The notes: generated by a model from the letters alone, not told the origin. DNA of 31,852 nucleotides from an uncultured Collinsella sp. (GCA_902494625.1 CABUUB010000016.1:1-31852); one strand, 5' to 3'. Numbered from the stretch's first letter, positions 8,024 through 15,283 are shown. Numbers and translations are program-made.

Positions 8024-10042
8024 TTAACCCATTTGCACGGCGAGCACGAGGAACACCACGAGTGCCGCGACGATGTAGCAGATATAGATGCTGTAGTTGC
8101 CGCCCTCGAGCTTAGTCGCGAGGTCGGCGAGCTTCTCGACACCCTTATGCGGGGCATCGACGAGAACCTTGTCGGGTACGGGCTCCACTGCCTCGGCCAC
8201 ACCGGTGAGCTTCTGGAAGAAGTGCGCGATGGACCAGCAGACGGCCGTGCAGCGGTCGCGCAGCGTGTAGAGCGGCTGCATAAACCAGGACACCTCGGAG
8301 GCAAAAGTTGTAGCCACGACGGGCATATGCTCGTTGGGAGCATAACCGCATGCCCACGGCTGGGACTTCTGCACCTTGCCGACGGTCTTGAGCTTGCGAT
8401 AACCGCAGGCAAGGCCGACAAGCACCACGAGCGCAATAGCGATCGCGGGCGTGGAGGTGGCAGCGCCGGAGTACTGGTTCATGAGCTCCATGCCCTCGGC
8501 GGCAAACACGCCACCGTACGGATGCAGCACGGACGCGGCGACTTCGACCAGCACGGGCGCGATCACGGGAGCGCCAATGCCCAGCACGACGCAGATGGCC
8601 GCGAGCAGACCCTGCGCAAACACCATGGGGGCGGGAACCTCCTTGGCTTTGGCTGCGGCCTCGGAGCGGGGCGCGGAGGCAAAGGAGACGCCATAGGCCT
8701 TGACGAAGCACGTGACAGCCAGCGCGCCGGTAATGGCGAGCGCGACGGCGGCGAACACGGCCACGATCATGACGGCCTTGTCACCCTGCATGGCGGCATT
8801 AAACAGCGACTGGTAGGTAAACCACTCGGACACAAAGCCGTTGAAGGGCGGGATGGCCGAGATGGCCAGCGCGCCAACAAGGAAGCAGATGGCCGTTGCC
8901 GGCATACGACGGAACAGGCCGCCCATCTTCTCCATATTGCGGGTACCCGTGGAGTACAGCAGCGCACCGGCGCCCAAGAACAGCTCGCCCTTAAACATCG
9001 CGTGGTTAAACGTGTGGTAGAGGGCGGCCATCAGAGCCAGGACGGCGATGCCGACCGAGTTGAGCGCCATGGCGGCCATGGAGGCGCCGACGCCGAGCAG
9101 AATGATGCCGATGTTCTCGACGGAGTGATAGGCCAGCAGGCGCTTGATGTCATGCTCCTGCAGGGCGAACGCCACGCCGAGGACCGACGAGATCGCACCG
9201 AATACCATGACCATAAGGCCCCACCAGACCTGAACGCCCGAGGCGGAGAGCAGGTCGAGACCAACCTTGAGGATGCCGAAGATACCGATCTTAATCATGC
9301 CGCCGGACATGAGGGCCGACACGTTGGACGGCGCCTCGGGATGTGCCTTGGGCAGCCAGCCGTGCAGCGGGATGATACCGGCCTTGGCGCCAAAGCCAAA
9401 GAAGGCAAGCACGAAGCAAACGGATGCGACCGCGGGGCTAAACTGCGTGGCGCGGAAATCCGCAAAGGCAAACGAGCCACCGGCGAAGTTGGTCATGGTG
9501 AGGAAGCTCGCCATGATGAGCACAAAGCCCACGTGCGCAATCACAAAGTAGAGCCAACCGCCATGGATGGAGTTCTCGTTCTCCTCGATCACGACCAGGA
9601 AGTACGAGGTCAGCGACATGAGCTCAAAGGCGACCAGGAACCAAAACACGTTGTCGGCGGTGATGACGAGCATCATGGACGCCACGAAGGTGTTAAAGAA
9701 GAAGCCGGCGCGGCCCTTTTTGCCCGGGTACTCATCAAAGTAGTTGAGACCGTAGATCGAACCGGCAAACGCGAGCACCGAGATGAGCGCCACGAACAGG
9801 CCGGACAGCTGATTGAGCAGCAGCTGGAAATGGGCAAACGGGAAGAACACGATGGTGTCGACCGACGTGACATCGCCCAGCACGGCCTGGATACCGGCCA
9901 CAAACGAAAGCACCGCGGCGGCGGCGCCGATAAGGCAGCCGGCGGTCTTGGCGGCGTTATCGGCCTTGATCAGCAGAACCGAGGCGAGCGCACCGATGCA
10001 CGAGACGGCAAGCGATGCGATAAACAGCGACATGCTATCCAT
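8024..10042 (-). CDS. hyfB: Hydrogenase-4 membrane subunit HyfB (NuoL/M/N antiporter-like, with C-terminal extension)
   Basis: A 672-residue polytopic protein, the same length as E. coli HyfB. The antiporter core has Glu140 (LVAFELMSL), Lys220 (FGAKAGIIPLHGWLPKAHP), His227 and Lys251. The C-terminal third contains the motif WACGYAPNE and a final transmembrane helix (YICYIVAALVVFLVLAV), as in HyfB/HycC. The start at 10042 (MDSMSLF) overlaps the end of hyfA by 8 nt and aligns with the E. coli start (MDALQLL); an alternative ATG at 10033 would avoid the overlap. The overlap suggests translational coupling to hyfA. Confidence 0.94.
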   Translation of the reverse strand: MDSMSLFIASLAVSCIGALASVLLIKADNAAKTAGCLIGAAAAVLSFVAGIQAVLGDVTSVDTIVFFPFAHFQLLLNQLSGLFVALISVLAFAGSIYGLNYFDEYPGKKGRAGFFFNTFVASMMLVITADNVFWFLVAFELMSLTSYFLVVIEENENSIHGGWLYFVIAHVGFVLIMASFLTMTNFAGGSFAFADFRATQFSPAVASVCFVLAFFGFGAKAGIIPLHGWLPKAHPEAPSNVSALMSGGMIKIGIFGILKVGLDLLSASGVQVWWGLMVMVFGAISSVLGVAFALQEHDIKRLLAYHSVENIGIILLGVGASMAAMALNSVGIAVLALMAALYHTFNHAMFKGELFLGAGALLYSTGTRNMEKMGGLFRRMPATAICFLVGALAISAIPPFNGFVSEWFTYQSLFNAAMQGDKAVMIVAVFAAVALAITGALAVTCFVKAYGVSFASAPRSEAAAKAKEVPAPMVFAQGLLAAICVVLGIGAPVIAPVLVEVAASVLHPYGGVFAAEGMELMNQYSGAATSTPAIAIALVVLVGLACGYRKLKTVGKVQKSQPWACGYAPNEHMPVVATTFASEVSWFMQPLYTLRDRCTAVCWSIAHFFQKLTGVAEAVEPVPDKVLVDAPHKGVEKLADLATKLEGGNYSIYICYIVAALVVFLVLAVQMG

Positions 10043-10652
10043 TGTTTACGCTCCCTTCTGCTTTCTCGGACAGGCCCTGGGCCACAGCGGTAACGTCGAC
10101 GACCGGACCGTTTTCGATCGAGCGCAGGCGCTTGGCCTCGTCGAGCTCGCGATCGGCCACGCCGCCCATGACGGTCAGCGCCTTGGTGGGGCACGCCGCC
10201 ACACAATGCGGGCCGTCCGGATCGAAGGCGCACAGGTCGCACTTCACAGCGCAGGTGTACTGGCCGGGAGCCCACGTAAGCAGGCTGCTCAGGGACTTAG
10301 GATACGAAGGCGTCGGATCGCACATGCCTGCGACACCGGCGATAGACGTGCCATCGGGATGGATGGCTCCGAAGGGGCACGCGATTGCGCACAGCCTGCA
10401 CCCGATGCACTCCTGCTCCTTGACGTGGATGCGGTCGCCATCGTGCTCGATGGCATTCACCGGGCAAACCTCGGCGCAGGGGGCACCCTCGCAATGGTGG
10501 CAGGCAAGGGCGGCCGAAATACCGCCGGTCTTCACGAGCGCCAGGCGCGGCGTATCCTGAAGACCCTGCATCCGGTGGGCGTCGGCACAGGCGGACTGGC
10601 ATGTTCCGCAGCCGATGCACCTCTCCGGGTTGATGTCGATGAAGCGGTTCAT
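10035..10652 (-). CDS. hyfA: Hydrogenase-4 polyferredoxin subunit HyfA/HycB-like
   Basis: A 205-residue cytoplasmic iron-sulfur protein, the same length as E. coli HyfA, that passes electrons from formate dehydrogenase to the hydrogenase. Cysteine groups for four [4Fe-4S] clusters are visible: Cys12/15/18/22, Cys51/54/59/63, Cys82/85/88/92 and a last set including Cys138, Cys141, Cys150 and Cys154. I chose the ATG at 10652 (MNRFIDINPE), which matches the HyfA N-terminus and has AGGA about 7 nt upstream; the GTG two codons earlier has worse spacing. It follows fdhF after a strong hairpin. Confidence 0.93.
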   Translation of the reverse strand: MNRFIDINPERCIGCGTCQSACADAHRMQGLQDTPRLALVKTGGISAALACHHCEGAPCAEVCPVNAIEHDGDRIHVKEQECIGCRLCAIACPFGAIHPDGTSIAGVAGMCDPTPSYPKSLSSLLTWAPGQYTCAVKCDLCAFDPDGPHCVAACPTKALTVMGGVADRELDEAKRLRSIENGPVVDVTAVAQGLSEKAEGSVNNG

Positions 10653-10674
10653 CCCCACTTCCTTTCAAAATAAC

Positions 10675-10709
10675 GGGCCGGGCTCCCGAACGTACGGGAC
10701 GCCCGGCCC
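10675..10709 (-). terminator. Strong GC-rich hairpin between fdhF and hyfA (attenuator or partial terminator)
   Basis: The arms GGGCCGGGC (10675-10683) and GCCCGGCCC (10701-10709) pair perfectly; an inner TCCCG/CGGGA pair extends the stem around an AACGTA loop. In the minus-strand transcript the hairpin follows the fdhF stop by about 21 nt and is followed by GTTATTTTG and the hyfA ribosome binding site. The U-tract is imperfect, so partial termination or mRNA processing/stabilisation is as likely as full termination. Confidence 0.65.
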
Positions 10710-10730
10710 AAAAAGCCAACGAGAACGGGA

Positions 10731-12953
10731 CTACACGATTTGATTCACGTGTGCCTCGTCGTCGAACTTGGCGGCGCCGGGCTCAACGTCCTGAGGAGCG
10801 GCGGCGTCCACCAGAGCCTGCTTGAGCTCGGTGTACTGACGCTCGACCTCGCCCTCTGCCCAGACCTGGTCGGCAATGGCGTCGACCTGGCAGGCGGAGA
10901 ACTTGTCCTCGGGCGTATGCGAGACCGGGTCGACCTTGTGAATGGTCAGCTCGTTGCACTTGCCGATCCACCACTGGTAGGTCATATAGACCGTGCCCTT
11001 GTTGATACGGTCGCTCACGTCGGCGCGACTGTATACCTGGCCGCGGCGGCTGTGAATCGAGACGATGTCGCCGTTCTTGATGCCGCGCGCCTGGGCGTCC
11101 GCGGGATTCATGCGGACAAAACCGGGCTCATCGGCAAGCAGCGCCAGCGTCTTGCAGTTGCCGGTCATCGAACGGCAGCTGTAGTGGCCGACCTCGCGGA
11201 CGGTGCACAGAATGAGCGGGTACTCATCGTCGGGAAGCTCGGAGGGCGCCTCCCAGTCGTGCGCCATCAGGTTGGCGCGGCCGTCCTTGGTGGTGAACTT
11301 GCCACCAGCGAACATGTCGGGCGTACCGTGGTCGTTCACATCGGTGCTCTTGACGGGCCACTGGGCGTAGCCGCCCTCGGGAGCCATCTTCTCGTAGGTT
11401 GCACCCACAAAGTTGGGGCACAGGCTAATGCACTCGTTCCAGATCTGCTCGGTGTTGTCGTAGTGCATGGGGTAACCCATACGCGTGGACAGGTCCGCGA
11501 AGATCTCCCAGTCGTGGCGGCACTCGCCCTTGGGCGGAACGGCCGCGTCAAAGTGCTGGAAGCTACGGTCGGATGCGGTAAAGACACCCTCGTGCTCGCC
11601 CCAAGAGGTAGCGGGCAGGATGACGTCGGCGAGCATGGTCGTCTGCGTCATAAAGATGTCCTGGCAAATGAACAGATCCAGCTCGGAGAGCGTCTTGCGC
11701 ATACCGGCCGAATCGGGCTCGGTCTGCACCGGGTCCTCACCGTAGTTGTAGAAGCAGTGCACCTTGCCCTCGTCGACCAGGTGGCCCAGGTCGGTGAGCT
11801 TGTAGCCCTCCTCGAGCGGGAGCTTTTCCTCGGGCACGCCCCAGGCCTTGGCAAACTTGGCACGCGCTGCCGGGTCGGTGACTTTCTGGTAGCCAGGGTA
11901 CAGGTTGGGCAGCATGCCCATATCGCAGGAGCCCTGGACGTTATTCTGACCGCGCACGGGCGCGAGGCCGGAGTTGGGTTTACCGATCTGGCCGGCAACG
12001 CAGGCGATGGAGGCGATGGTGTGCACCGTCTTCAGGTTCTGCTTCTGCTGGCATACGCCCATACCCCAGCCAATGATGGCAGAGGGCTTCGCCGTGGCGT
12101 ACATCTCGGCAGCTTGGTGGATCAACGCGGGCTCGACACCCGTGATGTCCTGTACGGATTCGGGAGTGTAGTTCTTGATGGTCTCCCACCACTCGTCAAA
12201 GCCGTTCGTATGCTCGGCGACGAATTCCTTGTCGTAGAGGCCATCGTTGACCAGACAGTTTGCAAAGGCGTTAAGGAACGCAACGTTGCAACCGTTCTTG
12301 ATCGGAAGGTAGAGATCGGCGATACGCGCGGTTTCGATATGGCGCGGGTCGGCGACGATGATCTTGCAACCCTTTTCTTTGGCTCGCACGATACGCCTTG
12401 CGACGATGGGATGCGAATCGGCAGGGTTATAGCCGAAGAGGAAAATGCAGCCCGCATCCTCCATACCGGGGATGGAGCATGACATGCAACCTGAACCAAC
12501 CGTGTCCATCAGACCGAGGACAGTAGGGCCGTGTCAAGTACGGGCGCAGTTGTCCACGCTGTGGGTGCCGATGCACGCACGCGTAAACTTCTGCATGACG
12601 TAGTTCGCCTCATTGCCGCCGCCTCGCGAAGAGCCGGTGGTCATGACAGCGTTAGGACCATATTCGTCAATTATGGCCTGCATCTTAGATGCGGTGAAAT
12701 CCAGTGCCTCGTCCCAGCTTACGCGCTCAAGATCCGCGCCCTTGGTGCGGCGGATCATCGGGTGCAGTACGCGAGGAGTCAAGATCTTGGTGTCGTTGAT
12801 GAAGTCGTAGCCGCTCATGCCCTTAAGGCACAGCTCGCCCTGATTGGTGATGCCGTTGAGCGGTTCGGTACCCACGACCTGGCCGTTTTGGACCAGGAGG
12901 TTAAACTGGCAACCGGCGCCGCAGTACGGGCAGATCACTTTATGCTTCTCCAT
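10731..12953 (-). CDS. fdhF: Formate dehydrogenase H, selenocysteine-containing (FdhF); TGA at 12534-12536 read as Sec140
   Basis: A 740-residue molybdenum bis-MGD enzyme oxidising formate to CO2, the entry point of formate hydrogenlyase. The [4Fe-4S] ligands are Cys8, Cys11, Cys15 and Cys42. Reading continues through an in-frame TGA: the protein before it ends SVDNCART, then Sec140, then HGPTVLGL. Sec140 and His141 fall at the same positions as in E. coli FdhF, and both flanks match E. coli closely. Without recoding, the gene would look like two ORFs (12534-12953 and 10731-12509). The start at 12953 (MEKHKVICPYC) has an AAGGAGGG site. Later motifs GYNPADSHPIV, PVRGQNNVQG and REVGHYSCRSMTGNC are typical. 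It needs SelB, tRNA-Sec and SelA, none of which lies in the window. Confidence 0.96.
12503..12522 (-). promoter_or_regulatory. Bacterial SECIS hairpin of fdhF
   Basis: In the mRNA sense, 11 nt after the UGA, UGUCC pairs with GGACA around a ten-base loop containing GGUCUG. The E. coli fdhF SECIS also shows GGUCUG in its apical loop, the SelB contact. Spacing and loop therefore support selenocysteine insertion rather than a nonsense mutation. Confidence 0.8.
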
Positions 12954-12976
12954 GACACCCTCCTTCCTTTCTCTGC

Positions 12977-12992
12977 TACCGATTAATCGGTA
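12977..12992. repeat. Perfect 16-bp palindrome between the ferredoxin gene and fdhF
   Basis: TACCGATTAATCGGTA is its own reverse complement, located in the 76-nt gap between the HydN-like gene and fdhF, 24 nt upstream of the fdhF start. It could be an operator for an internal promoter or a small mRNA hairpin with a TTAA loop. No protein is assigned. Confidence 0.5.
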
Positions 12993-13029
12993 CGTATCTG
13001 ACAATCGTTGGGCCTGTATGGCCGCCCGC

Positions 13030-13548
13030 TTACGCCTCGTTTTCGATGGTGGCGCGGGCACGCTCGGCAGTCAGTTCTGCCAGGCGCTCCTCGTCTACCA
13101 GGGTGAGGCCCTTGGTCGGGCACGCCTCGGCACACGCCGGACCGCCGGGACGGTCCACGCACAGGTCGCACTTGAGCACGAAGCTCTTAGTCTGCGAACC
13201 CACGCGCACGTCACCCATCAAGACGGGGACCTGCGTGGTCGCCACGCTCACGGCGCCAAAGGGGCATGCCATGACGCAGCTCTTGCAGCCGATGCAGTTG
13301 TCCTCGTTGACGCCGATTCGATGGTTCTTTGGATCAAAGAACAAGGCGCCCGTGGGGCAGGCCTTGGCGCACGGGGCATCCTCGCAGTGATGGCAAGCCA
13401 CCGGTGCGGAGATCTCGTAGGTGCGCGTCACGCGCAGGCGCGGCGCGGCGATGTTGCCGGGGATGTCGTGTGCCTCGATACACGCCGCCATGCAGGTTTG
13501 ACACCCAATGCAGCGCGAGGAATCGGCTACGACTCGTTTATTGCCCAT
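13030..13548 (-). CDS. hydN: Four-cluster ferredoxin of the HydN/HycB type, likely FdhF electron acceptor
   Basis: A 172-residue cytoplasmic iron-sulfur protein (E. coli HydN is 175 aa). Sixteen cysteines fall in four groups: Cys13/16/19/23, Cys52/55/60/64, Cys85/88/91/95 and Cys127/130/139/143, enough for four [4Fe-4S] clusters. Its place as first gene before fdhF suggests it is the direct electron partner or assembly helper of FdhF. I start at the ATG at 13548 (MGNKRVVADS), which aligns with HydN (MNRFIIADAS) and has AGGAGG about 11 nt upstream; the GTG three codons earlier sits too close to that site. HydN and HycB are similar enough that the exact label is uncertain. Confidence 0.85.
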   Translation of the reverse strand: MGNKRVVADSSRCIGCQTCMAACIEAHDIPGNIAAPRLRVTRTYEISAPVACHHCEDAPCAKACPTGALFFDPKNHRIGVNEDNCIGCKSCVMACPFGAVSVATTQVPVLMGDVRVGSQTKSFVLKCDLCVDRPGGPACAEACPTKGLTLVDEERLAELTAERARATIENEA

Positions 13549-13697
13549 GTTGTTCACTCCCTCCTGAATCCCATGCCGGAGAGACCCTGTCGACGTTGCC
13601 CCAAGCCGCCCGTGGCCTGGCATCGGCGTATCGAATGCATGCGGCGAAACAGGCACTCGGTAGAATTTCTCCAACGGTATACAGGTTGAATATACGC

Positions 13698-13714
13698 AGT
13701 TGCAGGGGGCAACT
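13698..13714. repeat. Inverted repeat AGTTGC-N5-GCAACT upstream of the fdhF operon
   Basis: Six-base perfect arms around AGGGG, 150 nt upstream of the first gene of the formate hydrogenlyase operon. It shares the core TTGCAGGG with the neighbouring larger inverted repeat at 13725-13750. It may be an operator half or a leader hairpin. Confidence 0.5.
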
Positions 13715-13724
13715 TGAGCGTAGG

Positions 13725-13750
13725 CCCTGCAATACGGGTGTATTGCAGGG
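13725..13750. repeat. Perfect 11-bp inverted repeat CCCTGCAATAC-GGGT-GTATTGCAGGG
   Basis: A 26-bp dyad with 11 perfect pairs and a 4-nt centre, about 180 nt upstream of the HydN-like gene. There is no T-tract on either side, so an operator or a leader-RNA hairpin is more likely than a terminator. Confidence 0.65.
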
Positions 13751-13914
13751 ATTTGGGCAGGTTGGAATTATTCTCGATAGGATATAAAGGCGAGTGTATT
13801 ACACGCGTACATTCGAGAGAGATTTCACGCTCGCTTCTGAAGGATGTAAAACGTTTGTAATACAGTTCACACTCAATTACTCGTGTGCAATAAAGTGGTG
13901 GTTATAAGATTGGC

Positions 13915-13920
13915 TATAAT
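13915..13920 (+). promoter_or_regulatory. -10 box TATAAT of the toxin-antitoxin operon
   Basis: A consensus TATAAT ends 55 nt before the antitoxin ATG at 13976. No good -35 is seen 17 nt upstream. A TGCAATA motif (13886-13892) lies where a -35 element or an operator would be, which may point to a regulated promoter. Confidence 0.5.
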
Positions 13921-13975
13921 TAGCCGAAGCTGTATTTGACTATTCATATTGCACGATCATTAAGGGAGGCCAGTG

Positions 13976-14299
13976 ATGTCATCAACTCAAAAACGAGCCA
14001 TCCTGCAGGTGCGCATTCGCGAGGAAGACAAGCAGCATGCCGAGCGTCTCTACGACGCCATGGGCACATCGCTCGCCGAGGCCGTCCGTCTTTTTGTCGC
14101 GCAGAGCATTTTGATGCGCATGCTTCCCTTTCAGCCGGTCGCCGTGCGCTCAAAGGACGGCACCGCCGCCTATGGATCGCTCAAAGCATATGGGGACCCC
14201 AATCGCCGCTCCGAGGAGCGCAATGCCTGGATTGAATACCTTGCTACAGAAAGCGACGATTCGATTTTGGGTCCCGAGGAAGTAGATATCCATGAGTAG
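13976..14299 (+). CDS. RelB/DinJ-type ribbon-helix-helix antitoxin
   Basis: A 107-residue protein with an N-terminal ribbon-helix-helix: a strand around residues 7-15 (RAILQVRIR) and helices around 16-45 containing the phrase AMGTSLAEAVRLFVAQS, which is typical of the RelB/DinJ family. It should bind operator DNA as a dimer and neutralise the partner toxin with its C-terminal part. It starts at the ATG at 13976 with GGAGG 6 nt upstream; the GTG at 13973 is too close to that site. Its last codons overlap the toxin start by 8 nt, the usual antitoxin-toxin layout. The partner is a PIN protein rather than the YafQ/RelE-type toxin normally paired with DinJ. Confidence 0.82.
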   Translation: MSSTQKRAILQVRIREEDKQHAERLYDAMGTSLAEAVRLFVAQSILMRMLPFQPVAVRSKDGTAAYGSLKAYGDPNRRSEERNAWIEYLATESDDSILGPEEVDIHE

Positions 14300-14747
14300 C
14301 ACCATCATCGACGAGACCGTCATCCTACGCTACTTGCTTGACGACGACGAAGTTCTATCACCGCGCGCCGCCAAGGTCATCGCCACGCGTACCGCTCGTG
14401 TCTACCCCGAAATCATCACGCGCGTCGTGGTCACGCTGCGCGACGTCTATAAGGTTCCCCGCGTTGAGATTGCTGCGGCCATGAAAAGGCTGCTCGATGA
14501 CGTCATGGTCGACGAGCCCACCGTTGTCGCCCTTGCCGTCAAACTCTTTGGCAAGACCCATATGGACTTTACCGACTGCCTCCTCGCAGCCCGAACCGCC
14601 ATCTACAACGATGATGTCGTGAGCTTTGGCAAGCCCATCATCCAAGGCATGATCGATTACCGCCGTAAACGCCAAACCGCCGTCGACGCCCGCAGCCGAA
14701 GCACCGACTCCACCATCGACAAGCTCCGCCACCGCCCCCGCAGCTAA
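14292..14747 (+). CDS. PIN-domain (VapC-like) toxin with altered catalytic residues
   Basis: A 151-residue protein. The start IIDETVILRYLLDDD resembles the PIN opening IDTNVLLRYLL, with Asp7 in the first catalytic position; MDFTDCLLAA (Asp92, Asp95) resembles the DFADALLAA motif. Two usual acidic positions look replaced: the Glu in the middle helix aligns with Arg44 (IITRVVVTL), and the final TFD Asp aligns with Gly113 (SFGK). PIN toxins normally use three or four acidic residues to bind metal and cut RNA, so this one may be weakly active, inactive, or use other residues. The C-terminal tail is basic (RRKRQTAVDARSR, RHRPRS). It overlaps the antitoxin gene by 8 nt. Family assignment is by motif alone. 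Confidence 0.75.
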   Translation: MSSTIIDETVILRYLLDDDEVLSPRAAKVIATRTARVYPEIITRVVVTLRDVYKVPRVEIAAAMKRLLDDVMVDEPTVVALAVKLFGKTHMDFTDCLLAARTAIYNDDVVSFGKPIIQGMIDYRRKRQTAVDARSRSTDSTIDKLRHRPRS

Positions 14748-15126
14748 CCCCACCCCCTTCTAAGTCGCGTTGAAATAGTTCCTGGATTAGGCTTATTCGG
14801 GCTTTTCAGAAATTAATTCACCGCAACTTAGGAGGGGATGTGGGGCGGCATCGATTCCCGTCACCCCGTACACTTACGAAAATGGCTCTGGTCCCAAAAG
14901 GAATCAGGGCCGTTAGTCTATCTTATGGAGCGGGCGACGGGAAGTCCAAGGGTTTGCTTCGCAAACCCTTGTTTCGCTGCGGGCCATTGGCCCTTGCGTG
15001 CTGCGCTGGAAAATGCTCACGCATTTTCTCAGCTTCGCACCCTGCCGGGTTCGATTCCCGTCGCCCGGCACGCTTATGAAAACGGCTCTGGCACCAAATA
15101 GAGCCAAAGCCGTTAAAACTATCTTA
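14748..15126. other. Non-coding stretch with tRNA-derived direct repeats and hairpins
   Basis: I see no credible gene. The stretch holds two ~93-nt direct repeats (14851-14943 and 15051-15144), a 13-bp inverted repeat made of tRNA T-arm/acceptor sequence (14931-14943 with 15055-15067), and strong hairpins at 14948-14970 (10-bp arms AAGGGTTTGC, TTC loop), 14981-14993 and 15009-15028 (8-bp arms). The short ORFs here are on repeats and do not look like proteins. Confidence 0.7.
14851..14943 (+). repeat. Direct repeat copy A (tRNA 3'-end fragments around a hairpin)
   Basis: It begins TCGATTCCCGTC (3' half of a plus-strand T-arm), contains an imperfect hairpin GGCTCTGG...CAGGGCC (14884-14911), and ends CTTATGGAGCGGGCGACGGG, which is the 3' end (CCA, acceptor and part of the T-arm) of the minus-strand tRNA-Gly. 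The tRNA-like sequence then stops abruptly. Copy B lies 200 nt downstream and ends in the intact tRNA-Gly. Confidence 0.7.
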
Positions 15127-15144
15127 TGGAGCGGGCGACGGGAA
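15051..15144 (+). repeat. Direct repeat copy B, running into tRNA-Gly
   Basis: It begins TCGATTCCCGTCGCCCGG, contains the hairpin AACGGCT...AGCCGTT (15081-15114), and ends in the 3' part of the intact minus-strand tRNA-Gly. It is clearly similar to copy A over its whole length, with one single-base length difference. Confidence 0.7.
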
Positions 15145-15200
15145 TCGAACCCGCGTCATCAGCTTGGAAGGCTGGGGTTCTACCATTGAACTACGCCCGC
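15127..15200 (-). tRNA. tRNA-Gly (anticodon TCC)
   Basis: The minus strand reads GCGGGCGTAGTTCAATGGTA from base 15200, and the cloverleaf closes with acceptor GCGGGCG/CGCCCGC. The anticodon loop is CTTCCAA (anticodon TCC), the T-arm is CGGGTTCGATTCCCG, the discriminator is U, and CCA is encoded (15127-15129). It follows tRNA-Pro by 6 nt and is probably co-transcribed with it. Confidence 0.96.
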
Positions 15201-15206
15201 AAGATA

Positions 15207-15283
15207 TGGTCGGGACGACAGGATTTGAACCTGCGACATCCTGCTCCCAAAGCAGGCGCGCTACCAAACTGCGCCACGTCCCG
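15207..15283 (-). tRNA. tRNA-Pro (anticodon TGG)
   Basis: The minus strand starts CGGGACGTGGCGCAGTTTGG at 15283, with acceptor CGGGACG/CGTCCCG, anticodon loop TTTGGGA (anticodon TGG), T-arm CAGGTTCAAATCCTG and an encoded CCA (15207-15209). It is the promoter-proximal tRNA of the pair. Confidence 0.96.

Larger units (their letters stand above)
13549..13975. other. 427-bp intergenic region between divergent fdhF operon and toxin-antitoxin operon
   Basis: No convincing gene is seen. It must hold the promoter of the minus-strand formate hydrogenlyase operon, but I could not find a good -35/-10 pair there. It contains two perfect inverted repeats (13698-13714 and 13725-13750), several TGTATT(G/A)CA-like sites, and an AATTATTCTCG 11-mer (13766-13776) also present upstream of modA. 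The AT content rises sharply between 13760 and 13960. Confidence 0.7.

Noticed and set aside
12534..13061. A nonsense mutation splitting fdhF into two pseudogene fragments
   Set aside because: The TGA is exactly at the Sec position of FdhF, flanking residues are conserved, and a SECIS hairpin follows.
13549..13800. A sigma-54 promoter (GG-N10-GC) for the formate dehydrogenase operon as in E. coli
   Set aside because: No matching TGGCAC-N5-TTGC element is visible on the minus strand, and this lineage is not expected to use FhlA/sigma-54 control.
15043..15070. A complete plus-strand tRNA ending in TTCGATTCCCGTCGCCCGGCA
   Set aside because: Only T-arm and acceptor-like sequence is present; no D-arm, anticodon arm or encoded CCA can be assembled upstream. 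TGCCGGG/CCCGGCA gives a simple hairpin instead.
14838..15189. Short plus-strand ORFs of 60-90 codons upstream of and into tRNA-Gly
   Set aside because: They run through repeated tRNA fragments and hairpins, lack ribosome sites at sensible spacing (apart from a chance GGAGG at 14831) and have no protein-like features.
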